Positions 23,401 through 35,159 of a stretch of DNA of 64,000 nucleotides are shown one piece after another. Source of the DNA: Protonemura montana (Eukaryota; Arthropoda; Insecta; Plecoptera; Nemouridae); NCBI GenBank assembly GCA_947568835.1, contig OX387607.1, positions 15,861,701 to 15,925,700 of the forward strand, read 5' to 3'. The notes under the pieces are model-generated. The model was not told where the DNA came from. It searched no databases and saw only the letters and a list, made by a program, of their open reading frames with translations. The translations under genes were made by a program, and so were the position numbers. Within the stretch, counting starts at the first letter, position 1. Each line of letters opens with the position of its first letter.

Positions 23401-25740
23401 CACGTAACGTTAGGTGCTCGGCGGCACCCTTTGTATGCCCAAAGAAGGCAAGTAATTATAAAGATTTTAAACAAGAATGACCTCTCCAAGAAGTGCGACG
23501 AAGAGAGGAGGCATGTGCCAGCAATGAGGAGGGACAAGGATGGGGGTATGTCCTGTAGAAGCACGTATGGAGATGCGGCGTTGAGGAGCCGCGCGATTTC
23601 TAGGGAGGGGTTTGTGAAGTCACAATTTGAAAATAAGAAGAAAATAAAATGTTAAGCACCCTCGAGTGTGTGCTGAAGATATTTGTAGCGATCGGCAACA
23701 AAAAGAAACGGAGTTAGACGAGTTGATGACCATCTTGGTATTATCATGTTTATAAGGAGATGTTAAAGATGGTATGGGAATCGACGCTGTTAAATCTTAG
23801 AACACTTTTTGAGAAATGCAGCCAATTAAAACTGCTGTTAAATACTCGTGCGCAAGTATTCAAGCTCGGAATCAGGGTTTTTAGCCATCAATTAAATGTG
23901 CAGACGTTAATCCAGCTGCTATTGCCGACGTAAGAACGATAATAAACGATTTTACACTTTAATTCGTTGAGTTGTGAGATTATTTTCGTTGGATCCTCGT
24001 GATGCGACTTCGGTTGGGTTTTTAAAATGTCTTCATTCTCGAAACGGGGTAAAATCTCTTGAGGTAATTTTATTGTCCATTAAGAGGTCTATGGGTTGTT
24101 TTGGGTGCAATTCATGACCACCCACACGGTTAAATACATGGTAAACGCATTAAATTGAGAGGTCCTTTCCTAAAATGAGGCAGGACACCAATAAATTGTG
24201 CCCGGTTCCAGTGGCGGGCGTAATCTGGCCAGTGGTGGTGCGTGGGGCAGAGAAGGTACCGTGGCAATGAATGTAACCTCAGTGGGGCAGATTATCTCTG
24301 GAACCTAACGCGGGTTTACTATGTTTAGAGATGGGACTGGCCATTCATGAAATGCGATGCTTTTAGGAAATATTGTTCCATTCATAAAATCATTTCACGT
24401 GATTTTAGAAGATGGAACAAGCCTCGGTAAGCTTTACAACAATTGTAAATAGATGTTGAATGTTTTGTTACGTTTTTTGTCGCTGCACTTGCCGTTCAAA
24501 GCACTGCACGCGCCAAATTTTGGTCCATTAGTTTAAAAAACTCGCTCTCATTTTCAGTTTGAAACTTTGATTCTATTTTCCGTAACTGGCCATCACTTTT
24601 AGGATTTTTAGATTCGTGTCTAGTTTATCTAAAATTAGCACTATTTAAAAAAAAATACCTTAAAAAATTGTGTTTTTCACTACTAAAACGACTAATTTGC
24701 CTCTGTTTCGTTCATTAAGGATAAAAGCAGCCGTACATTTTATCCGATCACAAAAGAACCTCAAACAATGAGAGGCATCCTAAATGCATCTAAATAAAAA
24801 CCAAATATCAATAATTCCAGGAATTAACTGTAAAATTTGCAATATTTAATCACCATCACTTCGTTTTCCCTAATTTTCCATCTAAACACTTTCAGCAACA
24901 AAGCATCAGATTTCCTTACAATGTATTTTCCAACCGCTGTCCCGGTTTCCCTTGCGGGTCGCACCCGACGGTCCACGCGGCTAATTCGGCAAAGGGTGCA
25001 CCGCTACACGAACCGACCATCGAATTGGTAATCAAGCCCAATTTATTACTCAAACACGCCTCGCTAATAAAACATCCGATATTTACCTCCTTTGTGATTG
25101 AGAAATGGACGACAGGCCAGACACAAGACGACAACAAAAGAGATTGCCGATGCATTGGTAAAACGACAAAAAAAAAAACAAGATAATAAAGTTTGTCCTG
25201 AATCCTGATATGATTGAGTTGTAACAATGAAAATGAGCTAGTGGATAATTATTCACGCGCAGCCGCAACAATGCATAATGACAATACCTATATCAGCCGT
25301 GGATCATATGTTAGTATACGTCATAATACTAACACGTTGCTGGCTAACAGCCCGTTAACACGAAAGCACACGCCGCTGCAACAATATCTATTTTCTTCTT
25401 TGACAAGTTACGAATTAACTTGTGAATTATGTAAGATTGGTATGTAATTTGTTTTCTCTCGCTAGCAGCACGCTTGGTGTATAAATCATTGCTATTTGGC
25501 AAGGAAAATGGAATTGGATGTGTTTTATCCGAATAGCTAATGATTTGTGTTGCTATTTGTGATTTTATCTGCGGGTGATTCTTGGTTGTAGGTCAACTAA
25601 TACATGATGTCTTTATTGTTAAGTCATCCGAAGAATTTGGCACTTTCTTAACGGAAACTCTGAGTTTCCTGAATTCTTATCAAAGTACATTTTCTAAGAA
25701 TACTTAACACTGCCAAGGAGAAAACTCCAAACATGCATTG
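17441..25740. other. Gene-poor stretch, no gene recognised
   Basis: Only short open frames without recognisable motifs, and no splice-consistent set. It holds F2 fragments at 18110-18190 and 20201-20330. The frame at 20011-20220 runs into the F2 repeat. The frame at 22206-22430 looks protein-like but starts at TTG and matches nothing I know. Confidence 0.5.
20201..20330 (+). repeat. Copy of F2 family
   Basis: AAATGGGTTTTGAATGCTAA, TTTCCCGACGTTTCGTAACT, TGTACCTGTTACTTTATCAA and TAGACATGAGTCTAAAAACC occur in this order. This is one arm only, with internal loss compared with the copy at 54.15 kb. Confidence 0.6.
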
Positions 25741-25748
25741 TCGATTTT

Positions 25749-26024
25749 TTTATTATTAACAACACTATAACCGTCTCAAAAATTGATACCCAAACGAGGA
25801 CTCGAACCCCGATCTCCACCTGTCACGGGTGTTGCTCTAAACCATTGAGATATTTGGACACCGACTCACATAGCTCAATGCTTCAGAGCAACACCCGCGA
25901 CAGGTGGAGATCGGGGTTCGAGTCCGCGTTTGGGCATCAATTTTTGAGACGGTTATAGTGTTGTTAATAATAAAATACCCCGCGTATTGCAAGCGTTTGC
26001 AATTTAAATCAGATTTCATCCTGG
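25749..26024. mobile_element. F1 palindrome: two tRNA-like units head to head
   Basis: The minus unit (25749-25860) and plus unit (25861-26024) are nearly perfect inverted copies meeting at their 5' ends. Each has a B-box GGGGTTCGAGTCC-like motif, an A-box-like TAGCTCAATG with CAGAGC, paired acceptor halves, and the tail TTTTTGAGACGGTTATAGTG. Only the right arm continues to the family end GATTTCATCCT. The tRNA-like fold lacks T33 and has a mismatch in the anticodon stem, so it is not a working tRNA. Confidence 0.75.
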
Positions 26025-28530
26025 ATTGTCGATTGGTTAAGGCAAATATGAGATGGCATACTTTTGTGAAAACCATCCTCAGCGTTCAATTCTACTCTAG
26101 TGACATCTTACAGTTATGATCCTTCCTTCTACTGGTTCCTCTCCGAGCTGAAGCCAGACATAATCCAGGACATCTTTAAAACTCATGAAAGCCAACGAAG
26201 AAAAGCGCAAAGAAATGATTCACTGCATGTTTACACATTAGTAAACATTCATTTTTCATCTCACATGAAGCAATTCGGACAATAATAAAAACAAGGCATT
26301 AACTTTGACAACACAGGCAACGCATATCATTTCAAGTTATTTCTACATATGAGTTTTACTCTAAAAACCTCCAAACTATTCTGAACAAAATGATTTCAGC
26401 TGAAAGCATCTATAATATAGAAAAGAACACATGCAGTGTTCCTCTAATGACCGAACCTATTGATATTTCTTTGCCTCGGAGGAGACCGCATCAATCCAGG
26501 TGCACAAAAATCAAACATTTTAAACTTTATTGATACCCCCAATCATGTTTACCTCTTCCGCCCACAAAACACAGATCGGCGCCTCGCAAATCAATGAGTT
26601 TGTAAACGTCTAATGAAATGTATCGCTCCTAAAGATGGTCGAAGATGTAGATGGTCGTGCATCGAGTACCTGTATACTTTGGACGAGGTATGGATGGTAA
26701 TCATACGCGCCGTTCTGGCAGGTGCCAGCAGATAATTGAATCTAATGCTTGCCCCGCCGTAAACACAATGTTACCGAAATTGCCTATCGAATTGTAGATC
26801 AACTTCCGATAGACTATTTCATGGCAGGTGGACATAGGTAGCTATAAAGTGGTGAACTGGAAATAATATCCACAATGTTATGATATTCGGTAACAATGCT
26901 CTGGCGTCATGAGTCTTTCTAGGACAAGCGTTTTGATTTTTTTTAAACATTGTCTTTGTGATTTTTAGCAACTTGCTACGAAAATCGAGCGAAATGCGAT
27001 CGTCCTTTTATTTCGATAACAGGTTTGGACTAAAACTATGAAGCTGATAATTGGCTTGTTAGGTTTTTACCCAATTTCAGTTCGAATTATCGGCGATCTT
27101 CCCCAAATCTTGGCCAGTAATTGGACGGCTAAACACTATTGACTTTCGCAGGCAGGCGTCATAATTTCACCGAGTGTATTATTAGTTAAAAAAGAGGGCA
27201 GCGTTCTGAAATTCTGCGTGTCAATACCTGTTTATCACGCTAAAGTGATACCGTTTAAAAAAGTGCATTTCACACGGCAATACGTAGCTAAACACAACGA
27301 AAATAAAACGATTTTGACTTGAAGTTATTTTTAAATTGATCTGTATAGTGTGATTTTCGTGTCAATTCTGTAAACCAACGATTATAGAAACTTTGCAGGT
27401 GCTTGAAGTCTACTGAAAAAAAACCCACCGAATTGCTTGATTTTCTGCCCTCAGGAGGACCCAGGATTGATTTGGTAAGACCGAATAGCTTCCTATAAAA
27501 TACAACTGCCTTGCCAATTCTATAGCAAGTTACTAAAACATGTACTTTTGTACTACTTTCACAGGATGTCACTGAATAATAACAAGTTATTTATAATTTC
27601 TGAGGTTATCCTGCAAACTTGTTGATAAAAACTAATATTTTAAGTTTATTTTCTATTTAATTTAGACAATGCGCTGAAGAAAATTGACAAAAACCATTTC
27701 CCAAGTCTTAAAATTGTAGGCCAAAATGTTCAGCATACAATTTTCGCTATCAAGTGAAATCTTTTTGTGGTCTAAAAGTTGGCATATAAATAGATAACTT
27801 AGCGAATCGAGCAGCAAACGGATATCTATCCTCGCCGTCCGAGTTGCACCCTGTTTTTGTGCAAGGTGCGAAATGCAGCATGCACTTAGTAGATTAGTGC
27901 AGTTCTAGGTGCATTCTGCCCCGGGGCGCCATGGGCTTAAATGCACTACAAATGCTGGCTTAAACCGTGTCATATTTATCTTAATCTTTGTCAGACGATG
28001 ATGTCTTAATCGAGATACAAGTTAGGTCTGTTTTTACCAATGTTTTTTCGGGGGTTTTGATTCTAAAACTGAAAGTTCAACTACTGGATTGTCGATTTCA
28101 TTCTCTCTCCAGCATTGCGCTGTATCTTCTTTATACGAGATGTAGTTCAGGGAACTGTCAGCTCGGGGACTTCAAGGTACTGGCTGATCCCTGTTTTTTG
28201 TTGAAATTCTAAGCGATGGTTTGGACTAACGATCGATTAGCACTAACACTGGATTAATTTGCTAATTGCAGCTCCGGAGCAACAAAAAAATGATATAAAT
28301 GTGGACGGTAATAAAAGAAAAAGATACTTTTATGATTATATGGCCGTGATTGTGTTACTAAAGAACAAAATTTTGCTGGTATTTTTTTAAATGCTGTTCA
28401 GAAATAATTTGGAGAAATCAGAGGGCAATCATTTCAATGCAAACTCTGAGCTTTGTATGCGATATCAAGTGTTTTTATTCATTTATTGCAAGCATTTATT
28501 TTATTGAACTGACCTTTCAATAATACATTT
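26025..28530. other. No gene or repeat recognised
   Basis: AT-rich unique-looking sequence. Short frames at 27288-27572 and 27988-28212 have no recognisable motifs or matching splice partners. Confidence 0.45.
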
Positions 28531-28534
28531 TATC

Positions 28535-28797
28535 ACTGAGTTTACACGTACAGTCAGAGAGCCAGAGATAGTGTTAAATGTTCTGCTGAGCAAACGAGGC
28601 CAGCAACACGTGGTAACGGTAGGTGCCACCCGATGTCGCATGCAGCCGTCCTTTTTAACAAACCTCTACAATTAAATAATGAAGACTCAAAATATCGCGA
28701 TACATGTTTATCAATCGTTGAGGTTAGCATTAATAAAGATTAATTGAGTATAAACCTGTCTCAAATGCGAGTAATCTGCGAGAAATTAAATTTCTTA
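28535..28797 (+). mobile_element. Dispersed element F3, plus copy
   Basis: The outer flank (GAGTTTACACGTACAGTCAG) is followed by one 60-bp unit (CTGAGCAAACGAGGCCAGCA), CAGCCGTCCTTTTTAACAAA, ATATCGCGATACATG, and the terminus GCGAGTAATCTGCGAGAAAT. It is the inverse of the 14.3-kb copy and close to it in sequence. Confidence 0.75.
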
Positions 28798-28939
28798 AAT
28801 TGTCACCGTTACGCATTCATTTGGCGGCCATTTTTCACGGTAAAATTAACAATTAGCCTCGTGGTAACACGAGTATTTTAATGTAGGAAAATAAAATAAA
28901 TAAATTGAATGTTGGAACAAATTACTGGCCAGCTTTGTC

Positions 28940-29385
28940 CCATCTAATACTACCGTTGAGTCTAGGTTATAGCAATGTTACAGTCTCTGCGTGAAAGATG
29001 GCCGCCAAATGACTACCTTACCGACAAAAATGCAGAGTACCGGAACGTCACGTTAAGTGGAGCCACTGTCGTATGAATTTTAATTTCGATTTTTCTCGTA
29101 GGTTAACTCGCTTTTGAGACTTTTCATGCTCAAAAAATCTCCATCAATGTTTACCTCAACGATTGATATACAAGTAACGATATTAAAAAGCGAGTAACCT
29201 ACTATAAATATCGAAATTAAATTTCATACGACAGTGGCTCCACTTAACGTGATGTTCCGGTACTCTACATTTTTGTCGGTAAGGTAGTCATTTGGCGGCC
29301 ATCTTTCACGCAGAGACTGTAACATTGACGTTGTTTCTCTACCTAGAACCTACACTCAACGATACTACGGTCTAATACACAATCC
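28940..29385. mobile_element. Inverted-repeat (MITE-like) element with F3 core
   Basis: The left arm at about 28942-29096 (TCTGCGTGAAAGATGGCCGC, TTACCGACAAAAATGCAGAG, AAGTGGAGCCACTGTCGTAT) is repeated in reverse complement at about 29207-29380. Mismatches are few. The centre (29097-29206) resembles the inner part of F3 (TACCTCAACGATTGATATAC). A third degenerate arm piece (TTTGGCGGCCATTTTTCACG) lies at 28820-28840. No transposase; non-autonomous. Confidence 0.75.
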
Positions 29386-29496
29386 AACTCGAACTATACG
29401 TAGTTACAATTGCAGAAAATTGTCATTACATTTTGCCATTTCACTGCAAGCACTTAACCACCGGATAACGAGTCGTTAACAATCAACCGCCGGGTG

Positions 29497-29808
29497 TAGC
29501 ACTAGCACTAGCACTAGCACTAGCTGGCACTATCACCAGCACTAGCACTAGCACTAGCACTAGCACTAGCTGGCACTATCACTAGCACTAGCACTAGCAC
29601 TAGCACTAGCACTAGCACTAGCACTAGCACTAGCACTAGCACCAGCACTAGCACTAGCACTAGCTGGCACTATCACTAGCACTAGCACTAGCACTAGCAC
29701 TAGCACTAGCACAAGCACAAGCACAAGCACAAGCACTAGCACTAGCACAAGCACTAGCACTAGCACCAGCACTAGCACTAGCACTAGCACTAGCGCTAGC
29801 ACTAGCAA
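29497..29808 (+). repeat. Hexanucleotide array (GCACTA)n
   Basis: GCACTA units are mixed with GCACAA and GCACCA variants, with the interruption GCTGGCACTATCAC repeated at about 29522, 29570 and 29663. The VLVLVL and ASASAS frames on the minus strand are artefacts. Confidence 0.95.
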
Positions 29809-29829
29809 CATAGACGTTACTCCTAACGG

Positions 29830-32800
29830 CCCAACATTCAAATAAAATACAGCTTTAACGTTCACTCACATAGCTATCGTATCACGTGGGCTCTGCGGTT
29901 GTTTGTGACCGTAGTTCGAGCCCCCGAAGCACAATGGCGTGTCAATGGGTGTTTAATACGTTATTTAACGAGACAGGTATCGCGCCAAAAACACAAGTCT
30001 CCGCTTCATTTTAACACGTTTCGTGTAAAAACTCCACAGGCATTTAATGCATCCGAAAAAGAGACTAGATTTCTGTGTAGTTTTGCTTTGGGACATCCGT
30101 TGTGTTCAGGGATTTTTGTAGCTCGATCGTGCGTTCCGAGTTTTGGATTGCGTGTGGGTTAGATTATAGAAATGATTGAGTTGAGTCAATAATTAGGTGA
30201 CTAGTATGGGTAATAGACTGGTCTGGGACTTTGATGGTGGTCCCTTCAGGCCATCGGCGGCATCCTCTATGATTACAGAGCGGCGAGTCGAACTGGGCGG
30301 CCACCTCTGCGATAATGAAATATAGATTATTATCCTTCGAGTTCAGGACCAACCAATGGTTCCCTTGTTATCACAGACTAGGACCAGCGTAATGAGGACT
30401 TAATCAGGATTGTACTGATTAGGTAATTCGCAGGATTCAAGTCTGCATTTTGTTAGAGCTGCTATGGAGAATGTTTGATCGTTGCGTTAGATTTCTCTTT
30501 TTGAATAATTGCACAGATAAAGTCATCATGTGTTTATTACCTGGATATTTACTTCTTCTGTTGATTAGAGAAGCCACGAATTGAATATAAATTGTCATGT
30601 CGGGTATTTAATAAGTAAGCCAGATAATGTCATATTATTATAATATTTTGATGAAACTTAAGATCTTTCTTTGATTGTTCCTCGTGAATCGTTTTATTAT
30701 TTCCGTGTACCTACATTGGTAAATAATTTCATGTTACTTTCTCTATTGTTGACAATTGCTAGGTTATGTCGGGTCGCGAATCAGTTGAGTTATGGCGTCA
30801 TTATGATTGGTTATGCTTATGTCATTTGCGGTGACATCTTCGCATAAGTGTTGGCACAAATGCGTCGCAAAGTAATGTACACTTGGTGCATAATCTTCGC
30901 ATGAATTACATGGACATGTACTTTATTATTGCATTCTGGTTTTGTATTCTTTATGTGGTTACAGCTTTAAGTTGGATGTGAAAAACCAGATCTGCAATCA
31001 GCAACTTTACTCACAGGATCACTACTATCCCAATGTTTCCGTATGATTTTACCAATTTAGAGCCAAAACGCGACAATAGGGTTTCCGATAAACTTCATAT
31101 TTTTAGGAGATTTTGGATCCTTTTTAGGGTAAATTTTGGATCCTCTTTTGGAAGATTTTTGATAATTTTTTTGGGAAACTTAACGTACTTCTGTAGGGCA
31201 TTTTTGATACTTACTTAAAGGATCTTACATCTTTTTCTCGGGGACTGTGTACCACCTTTCGGAAAAATTTTCTATCCAATTTTCTATAAAAAAATGACTG
31301 TACTTTCGTTTCGATCCCTATCTTCGTACTTACGTCCAGCGATTGTCTCTCAAGTGTGAAAATGAGCCTAGCAACATTCGATCGCTTCACGCGCCTGGGT
31401 TGGAACATCCCATAAATCCAGACACCCTGACAAAACATGCCAGCAGACCCTGCCCTGACCCTCCCCCTGGCCTCCCCTGCCATGCCATGGACCGTAAACC
31501 CAACCTAGTTCTACCACAGAACAAAGTGCTTTGCAAAACACCATCAACCAAGCCAAGCTTGCAACTTTGCATAGGAATCAGCGGAATGAGGTCGTCCCAC
31601 CCTCCGCAGATGCTTAGAGATACCCCCACTCCACTACCAGTTACGCTATGTCACGTGTCAAACGGCAACTACCCCCTACCCCTAACTTCTACCCCTCTTC
31701 TAGTCTTGTGTTATAAACATTATCTTCGAGTCAGGGTAGCTAGCGCTTCCAGTGGCGTCTTTACTTTCCAGGGGTGGATTCCATTTTAAAGCCTTCCAAA
31801 AAGCCCTTACATTACGGAATAGAAGCCCATTTTGACACGTCCAAAAAACCTAACCTTATTTTAGTTGAGTCTAATGGCCCTTACGTTAAAACGATGGATT
31901 CCCTTTTATTTCTATGTAAAGGATAAGAAGGTTGATGATGAGGTTGATGATGAGGTTGATGATGTAGGACAAGCCTGGACATATATCGGCCCTCTGGGAT
32001 GGAATTTTCACGAAGACAAACTGAATTTGAGAAATTGTATTTAAAAACTGTGGTTTTAGAAATTCTAAGTAAACCAAGAAGTTTCCCCCAATTTTTGCAA
32101 TGTTTGCATGTAATCTCAATGAGGGTAATAGCTATTGTTGAATGTGTTATTTTGTCAAAACCAGTGCAAAGGTTACATAAAGTAGACATGAGTTTTAAAA
32201 ACCATAACAGCAAACTGTAGTTTTTGGTGACCCTCGATTTTTTTCTCTTCGATTCTTTCGACACACGGTTGAAAGTTTGTTGACTTAAAATCGGGTAAAA
32301 ATGTTAAACGGGAATCACTCGAAGTAACTTTAGAAAAATCTCTTATAGTGAACCTTACAGTAAAAACATTGGCGAGTAAATGCAATCAACATCGAGATAT
32401 TCCTCACTTCCATGCTCCTGCCAGGACAGACAAACAAACCGGAACCGGAAGCAAAGCGGCGTCGCTTTTCACGCAGGATTCCACCACTGGGGAATGCCAT
32501 GTCATGGTAACGACATCCCTGTTCAGGGACCCGAGCCGTAGAACCAGGGCGCTAGCAATTTACAATAATGAGATGGTTTCGCTCCAACTCACCACTTTGC
32601 TATTATCATTCCTGTGCAAGGGTAAGGGGGTCAAGGGGGTGGGGGAGGGGGGGGGGGGCGTCGGGGCGGAGTTTAGGCGCCACTCGGCGTCGGCGCAATG
32701 GCGGGTGATAAACGGGGGGTGCAGGTCTTGTCACAGAGAAACGACGTATGCACGAGCAGTACTCGCTTTATTACGTGCAATGTTCACTGGTAATGCGATA

Positions 32801-33290
32801 TCGTATAGAGGTTAATTGGTAAAATGATTAATGGCCATGTCACGGGTTGTGATTAACGATTCAGGGAAAATCCGGAATTTGAGAGAAACTGAGCTTTGAA
32901 AATGTGTTCTCATGAAAGAACCTCTTTAATTTGTTGTCAGTTTTCATGTTTTTTTGAGTGCCAAGTCTGTTGGAAACCACCTGAGCGACATAAACAACTT
33001 AGATTTTTAGTCAAAATGACAGAAATTTAAAATGAGACACTACTGTCAGTTGTGAATTAGATTCCTCATGACACAATCGCTTGTGCCCGGCAATGGTTAC
33101 CTATCAGCAAGGTGCTATCATATTCTTGGGTAATAGCTTAGATAGTTACAGCCCTAGCGTTTATATTAGTTCATTTTGTATTCGTTCTTTTATAGCGGTG
33201 GAAAGGAGAAGCCGCATTTTTTATTTGATGACAGATAATACTCTTTGTCATTGCATTATGCATAAACACAACATAAAAAATTGCTGTTTT
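29830..33290. other. No convincing gene; one G-run
   Basis: Plus frames at 31343-31789 (starting at TTG) and 32348-32815 are open by composition (C-rich and G-rich) and lack motifs. At 32621-32670 a purine stretch with runs of four or more G could form a G-quadruplex. An F2 fragment (AGTAGACATGAGTTTTAAAA) lies at 32180-32205. Confidence 0.4.
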
Positions 33291-33296
33291 ATCATC

Positions 33297-33812
33297 CACC
33301 CAGTGATGTAGTGGTCAATGCATGCGGGTGTACGCAGTCCACCCAGTGATGTAGTGGTCAATGCACGCGGGTGTACGCAGTCCACCCAGTGATGTAGTGG
33401 TCAATGCACGCGGGTGTACGCAGTCCACCCAGTGATGTAGTGGTCAATGCATGCGGGTGTACGCAGTCCACCCAGTGATGTAGTGGTCAATGCACGCGGG
33501 TGTACGCAGTCCACCCAGTGATGTAGTGGTCAATCCACGCGGGTGTACGCAGTCCACCCAGTGATGTAGTGGTCAATGCACGCGGGTGTACGCAGTCCAC
33601 CCAGTGATGTAGTGGTCAATGCATGCGGGTGTACGCAGTCCACCCAGTGATGTAGTGGTCAATGCACGCGGGTGTACGCAGTCCACCCAGTGATGTAGTG
33701 GTCAATGCAAACGGGTGTACGCAGTCCACCCAGTGATGTAGTGGTTAATGCACGCGGGTGTACGCAGCCCACCCAGTGATGTAGTGGTCAATGCACGCGG
33801 GTGTACGAGCCA
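33297..33812 (+). repeat. 43-bp tandem array, 12 units
   Basis: Each unit is CACCCAGTGATGTAGTGGTC plus AATGCACGCGGGTGTACGCA plus GTC. Variants alternate between GCATGCGGG and GCACGCGGG; one unit has CCACGC and one CAAACG. It ends at GTGTACGAGCC. Confidence 0.97.
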
Positions 33813-34399
33813 ACACTGGCTCAAAACCCTGGTTTACGGAAAATCTCCCCACCCTCTTTTTGCAGCACTAACACCACTGATTAAAATGGCTCTAGTGAAC
33901 TGAAAATGAATTGTTGCTTGATTTAAGTGCGGTCACCTCCACCATGGCTTGGAGAAGTTAATATCATCTTAGCCCCATCCCAAGCTCGCGAGCTGTGATC
34001 GGTGTTGACACACAAATTAGCGACGTCTTGTAGTTTATCTTGAAGCGTGGTCGGCTTCCTCCAGCTTCCGACATCTCGACCTCAAGGCGCCCCCGTGCAG
34101 ACATGCTAATTAAAGTCATCCGCCAGATATTTGCCAGAAGGGAGGAGGAACAATCCCAAAGTGAATCCACTGAAATGATGACGTGAAATTCACCGCTTTA
34201 ACGGCGGTACATGAGTTTCACTCGGGACGATGTGAATTGCGTGGAAACATTTAACTAGTAGCTCCACTCAAAGACACCAAGGTACAACAAGCCCCAACCT
34301 TCGAGGTACTCTTGGCTGAGCCGGTGAATGCTACACCAGGAGCTTAGAAACCAAAGCAAGTGTTGGTTACAAAATTGGGATGGATAGGCCGATGATCAG

Positions 34400-35148
34400 A
34401 TACTGTTCTCAAATCACCTGGATAGAGCAAAGGATCCAGTCAGCTGATCTCAAATAACCTGGATAGAGCATAGGATCCAGCCAGCTGATCTCAAATAACC
34501 TGGATAGAGCATAGGATCCAGCCAGCTGATCTCAAATAACCTGGATAGAGCATAGGATCCAGCCAGCTGATCTCAAATAACCTGGATAGAGCATAGGATC
34601 CAGCCAGCTGATCACAAATAACCTGGATAGAACATAGGATCCAGCCAGGTGATCTCAAATAACCTGGATAGAGCATAGGATCCAGCCAGCTGATCTCAAA
34701 TAACCTGGATAGAGCATAGGATCCAGCCAGCTGATCTCAAATAACCTGGATAGAGAATAGGATCCAGCCAGCTGATCTCAAATAACCTGGATAGAGCATA
34801 GGATCCAGCAAGCTGATCTCAAATAACCTGGATAGAGCATAGGATCCAGCCAGCTGATCTCAAATAACCTGGATAGAGCATAGGATCCAGTCAGCTGATC
34901 TCAAATAACCTGGATAGAGCATAGGATCCAGCCAGCTGATCTCAAATAACCTGGATAGAGCATAGGATCCACCCAGCTGATCTCAAATAACCTGGATAGA
35001 GCATAGGATTCAGCCAGCTGATCTCAAATAACCTGGATAGAGCATAGGATCCAGCCAGCTGATCTCAAATAACATGGATAGAGCATAGGATCCAGTCAGC
35101 TGATCTCAAATAACCTGGATAGAGCATAGGATCCAGCCAGCTGATCAA
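34400..35148 (+). repeat. 41-bp tandem array, about 18 units
   Basis: The unit is AGCTGATCTCAAATAACCTG followed by GATAGAGCATAGGATCCAGC and C. Every junction creates CAGCTG, an E-box hexamer, and most units carry GGATCC. Divergence is low. The small frame at 34491-34676 is repeat-derived. Confidence 0.97.
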
Positions 35149-35159
35149 AATAAAGTCAG

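Noticed and set aside
29566-29865. VLVLVL and ASASAS protein
   Set aside because: Translation of the GCACTA hexamer array.
31343-31789. 148-codon plus-strand frame
   Set aside because: It starts at TTG, is proline-rich from C-rich sequence, and shows no domain.
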